This document shows positions 1 to 7,119 of a stretch of DNA of 36,253 nt, in pieces. Position numbers and translations under genes: made by a program. Source of the DNA: an uncultured Collinsella sp. (GTDB lineage: Bacteria; Actinomycetota; Coriobacteriia; Coriobacteriales; Coriobacteriaceae). Under the pieces are notes generated by a model. The model was not told the DNA's origin and did not search any database. It was given only the letters and a program-made list of their open reading frames with translations. The DNA lies in NCBI GenBank assembly GCA_900544645.1, contig UQWG01000015.1, positions 1 to 36,253 on the forward strand, read 5' to 3'. The first letter of the stretch is position 1; each line of letters starts with the position of its first letter.

Positions 1-53
1 GGAATCCCACCAGAACCTAAATCTGGCGCGTCTACCAATTCCGCCACGCCCGC
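1..53 (-). tRNA. tRNA-Leu (anticodon UAG), 3' part cut by window edge
   Basis: Read on the minus strand, the sequence begins with a tRNA 5' acceptor strand, GCGGGCG, at position 53. It continues through a D-arm containing AATTGGTAGACGCG and then a perfect anticodon stem CCAGA/TCTGG. The seven-base loop TTTAGGT places TAG at positions 34-36, decoding CUA leucine. The variable arm, T-arm and 3' end lie beyond base 1. No promoter is evident in the 140 bases between it and the upstream gene. Confidence 0.9.
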
Positions 54-139
54 ATGAGCGCACAGACTAGGAATGATAGCAGATACGAACGGCAAGCGCA
101 CGCACACCTTTTACAAGCTCACGACCTCACCACGAGTGC

Positions 140-169
140 AAAAGGCGGGACGAGTTGCCCCGCCCCGCC
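140..169 (-). terminator. Rho-independent terminator of the molybdenum hydroxylase operon
   Basis: On the minus strand, about 25 bases after the hydroxylase stop codon, GGCGGG (164-169) pairs with CCCGCC (144-149). TTTT follows at 140-143. The loop is GC-rich and fairly long. The placement is right for ending transcription before tRNA-Leu. Confidence 0.6.
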
Positions 170-193
170 AATTATGACTTGTTCGCTGACCTG

Positions 194-3025
194 TTACTCC
201 CCCAGCAGGGCCTTCTCGGGCGTGATGGGCAGCGAGCGGACCTGATGTCCGGTGGCGTGCGCCACGGCCGAGGCAACGGCGGCGAGCGGCGTGTTGATGA
301 CGACCTCGCCGATCGACTTGGCGCCAAACGGACCCGTCGGCTCGTAACTCGGCTCAAAGGCCACGCGAATGCTGCCGATATCCAGGCGCGTGGGCAGCTT
401 GTAGCTCATAAAGTTGCCGGTACGCAGGCGGCCGCGCTCATCGCGCTCGACGATCTCGTAGAGCGCGTGGCCGATGCCCTGGGCAATGCCGCCCTCGGCC
501 TGGACGCGCGCGAGCGCCTCGTTGATCACGGTGCCGCAGTCCACAGCCGCCGCGTAATCCACAACAGTCACCTTGCCGGTGGCCTTGTCGACCTCCACCT
601 CGGCAATGCCGGCCATAAACGGCGGAGGCGAAACGGGCAGGCAGGCAGAGGCATGCGAGGTGAGCGCGTCGCCGCCCGCGATGTTCTTGACGCACAGGTT
701 GGCAAAGTCGCGCAGCGTGAGGTAGCGGTTCTGCTCGCGTGCGGCACGCTCGTCGGACAGGCGCACGTACTGGCCATCGAAGACCACGTCGGCGGCGTCC
801 ACGTCCCACATCTGGGCGGCCTTGGCGCAGATCTTCTCGCGCAGCTCGGTCGCGGCGTTCTTGGCTGCCAGGCCCGTCACGTACGTGCCCGAGCTCGCGT
901 ACGAGCCGGCGTCGAACGGCGACACGTCGGTGTCCACGCCGCGCACCACGATCAGCGAACTCTCCACGCCCAGCTCCTCGGCGGCAATCTGCGCCAGGAT
1001 CGTGTCGACGCCCATGCCGTTATCGGTGGCGCCGGTGCCGATGGTAATGAAGCCGTCCTCTTCCAGGCGCATGTCGATGCCGGCGATATCCACGTTGGAA
1101 ATGCCCGAGCCCTGCATGGTGAGCGCGCAGCCCAGGGCGCGCACGCGGTCGCCAAGGTCGACGGCCAGCGGCTTGTCGCGCCAACCGATCATGTCCATCG
1201 CGCGCAGCAGGCAGCGGTCGAGCGCGCAGGCGTTGAGCTTCTCGTTGTAGTACTGCGGCATGATCTCGCCCTCGTGCACGATGTTCTTAAGGCGCAGGTC
1301 GGCGGGGTCCATGTGCAGCATGTCGGCGAGTTCGTTGACAGCGCTCTCCACGGCAAACTGGCCCTGGGTGGCACCGTAGCCGCGATACGCGCCGCCGCGG
1401 TTGGTATTGGTGTAGACGGCGTCCCAGCTAAAGCGGCTCGCCTTCACATGGTTGTAGATGGGCAGGCTCTTGTGGCCCGAAAGGCCGATCGTCGTGGTAG
1501 CGTGCTCGCCGTACGCGCCGGCGTTGGACAGCGTGTGCAAATCGATGGCCGTGATGGTGCCGTCGTTCATGGCGCCCAGCTTGACGGTCATCTGCATCTG
1601 GTGGCGCGAGTTGCCCGCGGTGATGGTCTCCTCACGGGTGTAGCAGCAGTAGCTCGGACGGCCGGTCTGCTGCGTCACAAACGCCACGAAGATCTCGCAG
1701 CAGCCCGTCTGCTTGGAGCCAAAGCCGCCGCCGATGCGCGGCTTAATGACCTGTACCTGCGACTGCGGGATATCGAGCGACTGTGCGACCATGCGGCGCA
1801 CGTGGAAGGGCACCTGCGTGGAGGTGGTCACCGAGATACGCCCGAACGCGTCGGTCGTCGCGAAGGCGCGGAAGGTCTCCATGGGTGCGGTCTGCGTGGC
1901 CTGGCTGGTGTAAGTGCGGGTAAAGACAATGTCGCTCTGGGCGAAGGCCTCGTCAAGGTTGCCAAAATCGCTGGTACCGCTGCACACCAGGTTGCGCGGA
2001 ACGTCGCCGCCCTGCGGGAACATAAAGGTCACGTCACCCTCGGGGTGGACCACGATGTCATTATCGAGCGCCTGGGTAAAGTCGAGCAGCGGCTCAAGCA
2101 CCTCGTAGTCGACCTTGATGAGCTTGAGCGCCTTGTCGGCGGCCTCCTCGGTCTCGGCGGCGACGATCGCAACCTCCTCGTTTTGGTAGCGCACCAGGTT
2201 CTCGAGGATCAGGCGGTCGTAGGGACTCGGCTGCGGATAGCTCTGGCCGGCGATGGTAAAGCGGCGCTTGGGCACGTCCTCGTAGGTGTAGACGCCCACG
2301 ACGCCGGGCACCTTCAGCGCGCGCGACGTATCGATGGAGCGGATCTTGGCGCGGGCATAGGGGCTGCGCTTAAGTTTGACGATGAGCGCACCGGCGGGCA
2401 CCATATCGCCGGTGTAGACGGGACGACCCTCGAGCAGGGCCTTCGAGTCCTTCTTGGGCTGCTTGTGAGTGATCTGCTTGTAGGAGACACCGTCGCAGCT
2501 GGTGTCGTTGTCCGGCAGCTCGGGCATCTCAAAGCCCACCTGCACGCCGGACTCGTTGAGGAAGCGCACGATAGCGCGCAGCTGGCTCTCGTAGCCGCTG
2601 CAGCGGCAGAGATTGCCGGCGAGCTGGCGCGAGAGCTCCTCGCGCGTGGCGACGAGGCTCGGGTCCTCCTTGGCGGCGCGGGCAAGCGCCAGCACGTTCA
2701 TGATGAGGCCGGGGGCGCAAAAACCGCACTGCTCAGCGCCTTCGGCAGCCATCGCACGGGCGAGCGCCTCGGACTCGGCCTTGAGGCCCTCGAGCGTGGT
2801 GATGGAGCGGCCCTCAACACGGGCGGCGGGAACCGAGCAGCTCAGCACCGGGTCGCCATCGAGCCACACCGTGCACAGACCGCAGTTGGTGGTCTCACAG
2901 GCACAGCGCACCGACGCGCAGCCCTGCTCGCGCAGCAGCGCAAAGAGCATGGTGTCGGGGGCAATCTGAACCTTGACCTTGCGGCCGTTGAGCGTAAAGG
3001 AAAGATCGATGAGTTTGGCAGCCAT
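194..3025 (-). CDS. XdhD-like molybdenum hydroxylase, fused [2Fe-2S] and Mo subunit
   Basis: The 943-residue protein joins two parts of the xanthine dehydrogenase family. The N-terminus (about 1-160) carries two [2Fe-2S] clusters: Cys43, 48, 51 and 63, then Cys100, 103, 140 and 142. The rest is the molybdopterin domain, with GGGFGSKQ and the C-terminal GPFGAKSIGEV, whose Glu907 is the expected catalytic base. Length, fusion and C-terminus resemble E. coli XdhD and the selenium-dependent xanthine dehydrogenase family, in which selenium is a labile ligand and not a Sec residue. No in-frame UGA is present. The substrate cannot be read from sequence; purines or other N-heterocycles are likely. 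Its start overlaps the upstream FAD-subunit stop by one base (TAATG), so the two are translationally coupled. Selenium dependence is inferred from family and neighbourhood. Confidence 0.88.
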   Translation of the reverse strand: MAAKLIDLSFTLNGRKVKVQIAPDTMLFALLREQGCASVRCACETTNCGLCTVWLDGDPVLSCSVPAARVEGRSITTLEGLKAESEALARAMAAEGAEQCGFCAPGLIMNVLALARAAKEDPSLVATREELSRQLAGNLCRCSGYESQLRAIVRFLNESGVQVGFEMPELPDNDTSCDGVSYKQITHKQPKKDSKALLEGRPVYTGDMVPAGALIVKLKRSPYARAKIRSIDTSRALKVPGVVGVYTYEDVPKRRFTIAGQSYPQPSPYDRLILENLVRYQNEEVAIVAAETEEAADKALKLIKVDYEVLEPLLDFTQALDNDIVVHPEGDVTFMFPQGGDVPRNLVCSGTSDFGNLDEAFAQSDIVFTRTYTSQATQTAPMETFRAFATTDAFGRISVTTSTQVPFHVRRMVAQSLDIPQSQVQVIKPRIGGGFGSKQTGCCEIFVAFVTQQTGRPSYCCYTREETITAGNSRHQMQMTVKLGAMNDGTITAIDLHTLSNAGAYGEHATTTIGLSGHKSLPIYNHVKASRFSWDAVYTNTNRGGAYRGYGATQGQFAVESAVNELADMLHMDPADLRLKNIVHEGEIMPQYYNEKLNACALDRCLLRAMDMIGWRDKPLAVDLGDRVRALGCALTMQGSGISNVDIAGIDMRLEEDGFITIGTGATDNGMGVDTILAQIAAEELGVESSLIVVRGVDTDVSPFDAGSYASSGTYVTGLAAKNAATELREKICAKAAQMWDVDAADVVFDGQYVRLSDERAAREQNRYLTLRDFANLCVKNIAGGDALTSHASACLPVSPPPFMAGIAEVEVDKATGKVTVVDYAAAVDCGTVINEALARVQAEGGIAQGIGHALYEIVERDERGRLRTGNFMSYKLPTRLDIGSIRVAFEPSYEPTGPFGAKSIGEVVINTPLAAVASAVAHATGHQVRSLPITPEKALLGE

Positions 3026-3939
3026 TAGCGCACCTCGCTAGAATCGACGCCGGGCACGCGGCGGCAGGAATACTCGTCCGTGGCAAACTTAGGCACTTGC
3101 ACGGTCTCGAGCTCGCGGGCAAGCGCGGCCGAAAGCTCGATGCCGGCGGCGCGACGCACGGCCTGAATCGCCAGCGGGGCCGAGATGCGGCGGCGATAGT
3201 CGGCCGAGCCCCACAGGTTGGAGCCGTAGCTCAGAGAGCGCACGGATGCGGCCAGGGCGCGAAGCTCGTGCTCGGAAGGTTGCTCGGCGGTAAGGCCGCA
3301 TGCCTCACCCTGCAGCAGGGTCGCGCGCAGCGGGCGGGCACCCACGGTGACGTGCCAGGAGCCGTCCCACCAGGCGGCGGTGACGTTCAGCGAGGGGAAG
3401 TCGGTCGCGGCCTTGCGCACGGCCTCGTAGCTCGCGCGGTAGTCGTGCTTAACGACCACGACGTGCTCGATCACGTCGCGCACGTAGCCCATGCCCACGA
3501 ACTCCGCGAGCGGCACGCGGCCGGCACCCGTCAGCTCAACATAGGAATCGAGCGCGAGGAAGGCGGAGAGAACGTCCGAGAAGCCAAAGCGGCCGTAGAT
3601 GCTGCCGCCCACCGTGGCGGTATTGCGCAGCTGAACGCCCACGATATCGTGGACGGCGAACTCAAAGACATGGTTGACAAGCGCGTTGAGCTCGGCATGA
3701 CGCTCGAGCTGGCGCAGGGTACACATGGCACCGATGCGAAACTCGGTCTCGGTCTCCTCAATCTGATCGAGTCCGCAGGCCGAAAGGTCAATCGCCGTCG
3801 CCACGCGACGCGAACCCAGGCGCATCCAGATGCCGCCGCCCACAATCTTGTTGTTGCGGTTCTTCTGTAAGAGCTCATAGGCTTCGGCCGCGTTTCCAAC
3901 ACGGACGTAGGTACCGAACTTGAGCACGTTCTCCCCCAT
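3025..3939 (-). CDS. FAD-binding subunit of molybdenum hydroxylase (YgfM/XdhB-like)
   Basis: This 304-residue protein matches the FAD subunit of xanthine dehydrogenase-type enzymes. An N-terminal FAD-binding loop, IVGGGIWMRLG, lies at about 32-42. A second motif, TATVGGSIYGRFGFSD, lies near 107-122, followed by the CO-dehydrogenase flavoprotein C-terminal domain. It passes electrons from the [2Fe-2S] clusters of its partner to an external acceptor. It is first in a two-gene operon and overlaps the partner by one base. The ATG at 3939 has a weak GAAGAG upstream. A GTG four codons later (3927) is preceded by GGGGGAG and could be the real start. Confidence 0.85.
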   Translation of the reverse strand: MGENVLKFGTYVRVGNAAEAYELLQKNRNNKIVGGGIWMRLGSRRVATAIDLSACGLDQIEETETEFRIGAMCTLRQLERHAELNALVNHVFEFAVHDIVGVQLRNTATVGGSIYGRFGFSDVLSAFLALDSYVELTGAGRVPLAEFVGMGYVRDVIEHVVVVKHDYRASYEAVRKAATDFPSLNVTAAWWDGSWHVTVGARPLRATLLQGEACGLTAEQPSEHELRALAASVRSLSYGSNLWGSADYRRRISAPLAIQAVRRAAGIELSAALARELETVQVPKFATDEYSCRRVPGVDSSEVR

Positions 3940-4002
3940 CTCTTCACTTGTCCAGTACCTTTAAGTGTACCAAACGAGGGGGCACAGCCATCGTCACCAT
4001 AG

Positions 4003-4036
4003 AAAAAGGCTCCCAGCCGGAATGGCTGAGAGCCTT
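4003..4036 (-). terminator. Terminator of gdhA
   Basis: On the minus strand, AAGGCTCTCAGCC (4024-4036) pairs with GGCTGGGAGCCTT (4006-4018) around a five-base loop, with one G-U type mismatch. The stem runs into TTTTTC. It lies about 26 bases after the gdhA stop and is a textbook intrinsic terminator. Confidence 0.88.
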
Positions 4037-4061
4037 ATCACATGTTATGTCGAGCGAAGAT

Positions 4062-5417
4062 TTAGCAGACGCCCTGGGCGAGCATGGCGTCGGCGACCTT
4101 CAGGAAGCCGGCGATGTTGGCGCCCATGACAAAGTTGCCCTCCTGGCCGTACTCCTTGGCGGTGTCGTCCACGTTGTGGAACATGCCGCGCATGAGCTGC
4201 TCGAGCTTGCCGTCGACCTCCTCGAAGGTCCAGGACAGATGCTCGGCGTTCTGGCTCATCTCCAGGCCGGACACGAGCACGCCGCCGGCGTTGGCAGCCT
4301 TACCGGGCATAAAGGCAACGCCGTTCTCCTGGAAGTAAGTCGTGGCCTCGATGGTAGTGGGCATGTTCGCGCCCTCGCCGACCACCTTGCAGCCGTTGGC
4401 GACGAGCGCCTGGGCGTCCTCGAGCAACAGTGTGTTCTCGCGAGCGCAAGGCAGCGCGATGTCGCAGGGTAGCTGCCAAACGCCGCGGCCGTCGCCCTCG
4501 TGCCACACGGCGTTGGGCTTCTCGTCAACGTACATAGCGAGCGTGACGCCCTTGTCGTGGCCGGAGCGCTTCTTGTTGTAGACGTGCTCGAGCACGGTGT
4601 AGTCGATGCCGTCGGGATCCTCAACCCAGCCGTGGGTATCGGAGCAGGCGAGCACCTTGCCGCCGAGCTGGGAAACCTTCTGGACTGCGTAGATGGCGAC
4701 GTTACCGGAGCCATGAACGACGACGTTCTTGCCCTCGAAGGAGTCGCCGCGGCTCTTGAGGTACTCGTCCACAAAGTAGGCCAGGCCGTAGCCGGTGGCC
4801 TCGGTACGGGCGAGCGAACCGCCAAAGGAGAGGCCCTTGCCAGTGAGGACGCCGGTCCACTCGTTGGTCAGGCGCTTGTACTGACCGAACAGGTAGGCAA
4901 CCTCGCGGCCGCCAACGCCCAGGTCGCCGGCGGGAACGTCGGTGTTGGGGCCGATGTGGCGATAGAGCTCGGTCATGAAGGACTGGCAGAAGTGCATGAT
5001 CTCGTTGTTGGACTTGCCCTTGGGGTCAAAGTCGGAGCCGCCCTTGCCGCCGCCCATGGGAAGGGTGGTCAGGCTGTTCTTGAGGATCTGCTCCAGACCC
5101 AGGAACTTGAGCATACCCAGGGTGACCGTCGGGTTAAAGCGCAGGCCGCCCTTGTAGGGTCCAATGGCAGAGTTGAACTCGACGCGGTAGCCGCGGTTGA
5201 CCTGGACCTTGCCCTGGTCGTCGACCCAGGGGACACGGAACATAACGATGCGCTCGGGCTCGACGAGGCGCTCAAGCAGGGCGGCCTCCTCGTACTCGGG
5301 ATGGGCGTCGAGCGCCGGCTGGATGGTGCCGAGGATCTCGGTCGCGGCCTGGATGAACTCAGGCTGCTCGGGATAGCGGGCCTTGAGCTCGTCGAGAACT
5401 TTCTGCGTGTAGCTCAT
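4062..5417 (-). CDS. gdhA: NADP-type glutamate dehydrogenase
   Basis: The 451-residue product is a hexameric glutamate dehydrogenase that makes glutamate from 2-oxoglutarate and ammonia. The substrate-binding signature LPMGGGKGGSDFDPKGKS is followed by HFCQSFM, and PAGDLGVGGREV and the GSGNVA nucleotide-binding motif come after. Length fits the roughly 450-residue NADP-dependent class. The reading frame extends 16 codons upstream, but the ATG at 5417 is preceded by GGAGGAAGC, an ideal ribosome binding site, so I start there. It is a single-gene unit with its own terminator. Confidence 0.96.
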   Translation of the reverse strand: MSYTQKVLDELKARYPEQPEFIQAATEILGTIQPALDAHPEYEEAALLERLVEPERIVMFRVPWVDDQGKVQVNRGYRVEFNSAIGPYKGGLRFNPTVTLGMLKFLGLEQILKNSLTTLPMGGGKGGSDFDPKGKSNNEIMHFCQSFMTELYRHIGPNTDVPAGDLGVGGREVAYLFGQYKRLTNEWTGVLTGKGLSFGGSLARTEATGYGLAYFVDEYLKSRGDSFEGKNVVVHGSGNVAIYAVQKVSQLGGKVLACSDTHGWVEDPDGIDYTVLEHVYNKKRSGHDKGVTLAMYVDEKPNAVWHEGDGRGVWQLPCDIALPCARENTLLLEDAQALVANGCKVVGEGANMPTTIEATTYFQENGVAFMPGKAANAGGVLVSGLEMSQNAEHLSWTFEEVDGKLEQLMRGMFHNVDDTAKEYGQEGNFVMGANIAGFLKVADAMLAQGVC

Positions 5418-5632
5418 GCTTCCTCCAATTGATGGAAAAGAAAGGTGTCGTTCGAGGCGCCCCATGCGCCGCGAGCTTTATCGAGTATGGATAATATCGC
5501 ACTGTTGCAGCAAAGTTTCGCATAAGCCGACGAGCAGATGTTTCGTTTTGATTACGATGCAGGTAGAAGCGTTTTTGAGTGCCCGACGCACAAATCGCGT
5601 GTTTCGAAGCTGTTTCGTCCACGTGTTCCAAA

Positions 5633-5665
5633 CCACCACATTGGGGACAGGCACCTTTGTGGTGG
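5633..5665. repeat. Palindromic hairpin with GGGGACAGGCACC core
   Basis: CCACCACA (5633-5640) and TGTGGTGG (5658-5665) form a perfect 8-bp stem around TTGGGGACAGGCACCTT. It starts about 10 bases past the stop of the DUF3343 gene. On that strand the stem is followed only by TTTGG, so it could be a weak terminator or an extragenic palindromic repeat. Confidence 0.5.
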
Positions 5666-5674
5666 TGTTGGTGG

Positions 5675-6070
5675 TTAGAGGACGAGCTGGTGGTAGTCGG
5701 CGGGGGTTACGCGGCCCTCGGTGGCGGCGCGGAAGGCGGCGAGGGCATCGCCCGAGAACGGCATGGCCCAGCACAGCCCGCAGCCGGCGGTGATGGAGCC
5801 GGGCAGCGGCATGATGCGCCCGGGCACACCGGAGGCAAGACACAGCTGTTCGCATTCCATCACATCGAAGGTGCTGTCGAACGACACGATGATTTTGCGT
5901 TCGTGGTCGAGGGCATCACCGGATGGGCCTTCGCGGTGTGCCTCACGATACGCCGCGGCGGCCGCTTCCTCTTCCGCAGTATGTCCACAGCCACCGCAAC
6001 CGCAGGTACAGGGCTCGGAACCATCGCAAGTGCAAGGCTCTCCCGTGTCGGGACAAATATCGTGAGACAT
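5675..6070 (-). CDS. Cys-rich N-terminus plus DUF3343 domain, putative Se/S carrier
   Basis: The 131-residue protein has two parts. Residues 1-30 hold seven cysteines in short spacings (CPDTGEPCTC, EPCTCGCGGCGH), suggesting metal or chalcogen binding. From about residue 58 it is a DUF3343 domain: IIVSFDSTFDVMECEQLC, then GVPGRIMPLPGSITAGCGLC. This family is annotated as a putative selenium/sulfur carrier, largely because it sits near selenium genes; its chemistry is not established. Start at 6070 is supported by TTGGAG five bases upstream. It follows mobA by 15 bases, so the two should share a transcript. A shorter paralogue lies in the selD operon (32668-32919). The Cys-rich extension is absent there. 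Confidence 0.75.
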   Translation of the reverse strand: MSHDICPDTGEPCTCDGSEPCTCGCGGCGHTAEEEAAAAAYREAHREGPSGDALDHERKIIVSFDSTFDVMECEQLCLASGVPGRIMPLPGSITAGCGLCWAMPFSGDALAAFRAATEGRVTPADYHQLVL

Positions 6071-6085
6071 GGCAACTCCAATCGT

Positions 6086-6718
6086 CTAGGCGAGTAACTC
6101 GGCCGCAGCAAACTCCTCGGGCGTATTGACGTTCTCGAAGCAGAGCGTCGAGCCGGCGACCGCGATAATCTGAGGCTCGTCCATATAACCGGCCTGAACT
6201 CGATTGATCAGGCAGCGAATGCGCTGTCGGTCGCAGGAGAGCAGCTCTTGGGCAACCGGCGCACACGCGTCACGGCGCCAGACGGCGCAAAGCGGCTCAA
6301 TCCCCCGCTCCTCGCGCGGCACGCACACATCGAGCGCCTCGGCCTCAACATGATCGGCAAGCGCGCCGATGAGTTCCGGCGAGACAAACGGCATATCACA
6401 GGCGACGATAGCCGCGAAAGGAAGCCGAGCCGCAGCCAGCGAGCTCGCGATGCCGCGCATGGCGCCCGCCGACCCCTCAAGGTCCGGCACTATTCGCGGC
6501 ACCAGGCCGCCAAACGCGCGCTCCTCAAGATAGGCAAGCTCGCTGGGACGCGAAGTCGTCACGACCAACTCGCCGGCAACTGGCGCCAGCCGACCCAGGA
6601 CGCGCTCGATGAGCAGCTCGCCGCAAAACGCCATGCGCGCCTTGTCGCAACCCATGCGCGACGACAGCCCGCCCGCCTGGACGACACAAGAAAGATCGGC
6701 CCGTCTTACGGTAGTCAT
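6086..6718 (-). CDS. mobA: Molybdenum cofactor guanylyltransferase
   Basis: The 210-residue protein transfers GMP to molybdopterin cofactor, giving the dinucleotide form used by formate dehydrogenase and related enzymes. The nucleotidyltransferase signature VVQAGGLSSRMGCDKARM is at residues 12-29, and the metal-binding ACDMPF motif at about 104. The C-terminal NVNTPEEF is typical of the family. The open frame runs up to 6952, but that would cross the tRNA-Sec gene and its terminator. The ATG at 6718 follows GGGGGTGG at a good distance. The DUF3343 gene follows after 15 bases. A related transferase for other cofactors (MocA-like) is a weaker alternative. Confidence 0.88.
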   Translation of the reverse strand: MTTVRRADLSCVVQAGGLSSRMGCDKARMAFCGELLIERVLGRLAPVAGELVVTTSRPSELAYLEERAFGGLVPRIVPDLEGSAGAMRGIASSLAAARLPFAAIVACDMPFVSPELIGALADHVEAEALDVCVPREERGIEPLCAVWRRDACAPVAQELLSCDRQRIRCLINRVQAGYMDEPQIIAVAGSTLCFENVNTPEEFAAAELLA

Positions 6719-6809
6719 ACGGCAAACCACCCCCATCGGCATGCTCAAAACCCGGCACACGAAGCCAAATACCGTCGCCGATAAAGCGGGCGGCACGGCA
6801 AGCCTGTGC

Positions 6810-6865
6810 AAAAACAAAACAGCGCCTTTGCGGCACGCAGCAAGACCGCGAGCACAAAAGCGCTG
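6810..6865 (-). terminator. Terminator of tRNA-Sec
   Basis: Nine bases after the tRNA-Sec CCA, on the minus strand, CAGCGCTTTTG (6855-6865) pairs over 11 positions with CAAAGGCGCTG (6820-6830). TTTTGTTTTT follows. The loop is about 24 bases. It separates tRNA-Sec from mobA and argues against the long mobA reading frame. Confidence 0.75.
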
Positions 6866-6873
6866 GTAGCGTA

Positions 6874-6970
6874 TGGCGGGAACGTATGTGAATCGAACAC
6901 ATCCAAGACGTTTTGCACGCCTCGCAACGGTTTTGAGGACCGCGGAGCCCACCGGAGCCCATCCGTTCCC
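6874..6970 (-). tRNA. selC: tRNA-Sec (anticodon UCA)
   Basis: The minus strand holds a 97-base tRNA with encoded CCA. Features specific to selenocysteine tRNA are present. The acceptor GGGAACG pairs with CGTTCCC. The D-stem is six pairs (GGGCTC/GGGCTC with wobbles). The anticodon stem GCGGT/ACCGT encloses loop CCTCAAA with TCA. The variable arm is long (AGGCGT pairing with ACGTCTT), and the T-loop is TTCGATT. The expected eighth acceptor pair is G-A here, not Watson-Crick. It has its own terminator and a possible promoter, between selB and mobA. Confidence 0.95.
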
Positions 6971-6982
6971 AAGTGCGGAGGT

Positions 6983-7013
6983 ATTTTACCAAACCGAAAC
7001 GGCTCCATCCCAA
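6983..7013 (-). promoter_or_regulatory. Possible promoter of tRNA-Sec
   Basis: On the minus strand TTGGGA (7008-7013) and TAAAAT (6983-6988) are separated by 19 bases, and the tRNA starts 12 bases beyond the -10. The -10 is good; the spacer is longer than ideal, so this is tentative. Confidence 0.35.
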
Positions 7014-7027
7014 AAAGACGAACAAGA

Positions 7028-7094
7028 AGTTGCGGTGGAATAGTTCTTGCTTAGGCTGCAAGACCCCAAAAACAGGAACTATTTCACCGCAACT
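7028..7094 (-). repeat. Dispersed long palindrome, copy 1 (3' of selB)
   Basis: Two 19-base arms, 7028-7046 and 7076-7094, are inverted copies of each other with one mismatch (GAACTATTTCACCGCAACT on the plus strand at the right). The 29-base centre contains CCCCAAAAAC. The element begins 25 bases after the selB stop. A related copy lies after the PIN-toxin gene at 29485-29561, in the same orientation relative to the gene it follows. It could act as a terminator or 3' stabiliser. Confidence 0.8.
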
Positions 7095-7119
7095 GAGGAG
7101 GCGGGAGCGGGTGACCGGC

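Noticed and set aside
155..3028. A 957-codon open frame on the plus strand opposite the molybdenum hydroxylase
   Set aside because: It is antisense to a clearly recognisable enzyme, and its product is a low-complexity His/Arg/Gly/Leu-rich sequence typical of reverse frames in high-G+C genes.
6719..6952. N-terminal extension of MobA to a start at 6952
   Set aside because: It would translate through tRNA-Sec and its terminator; the family's first motif begins right after the ATG at 6718, which has a good ribosome binding site.
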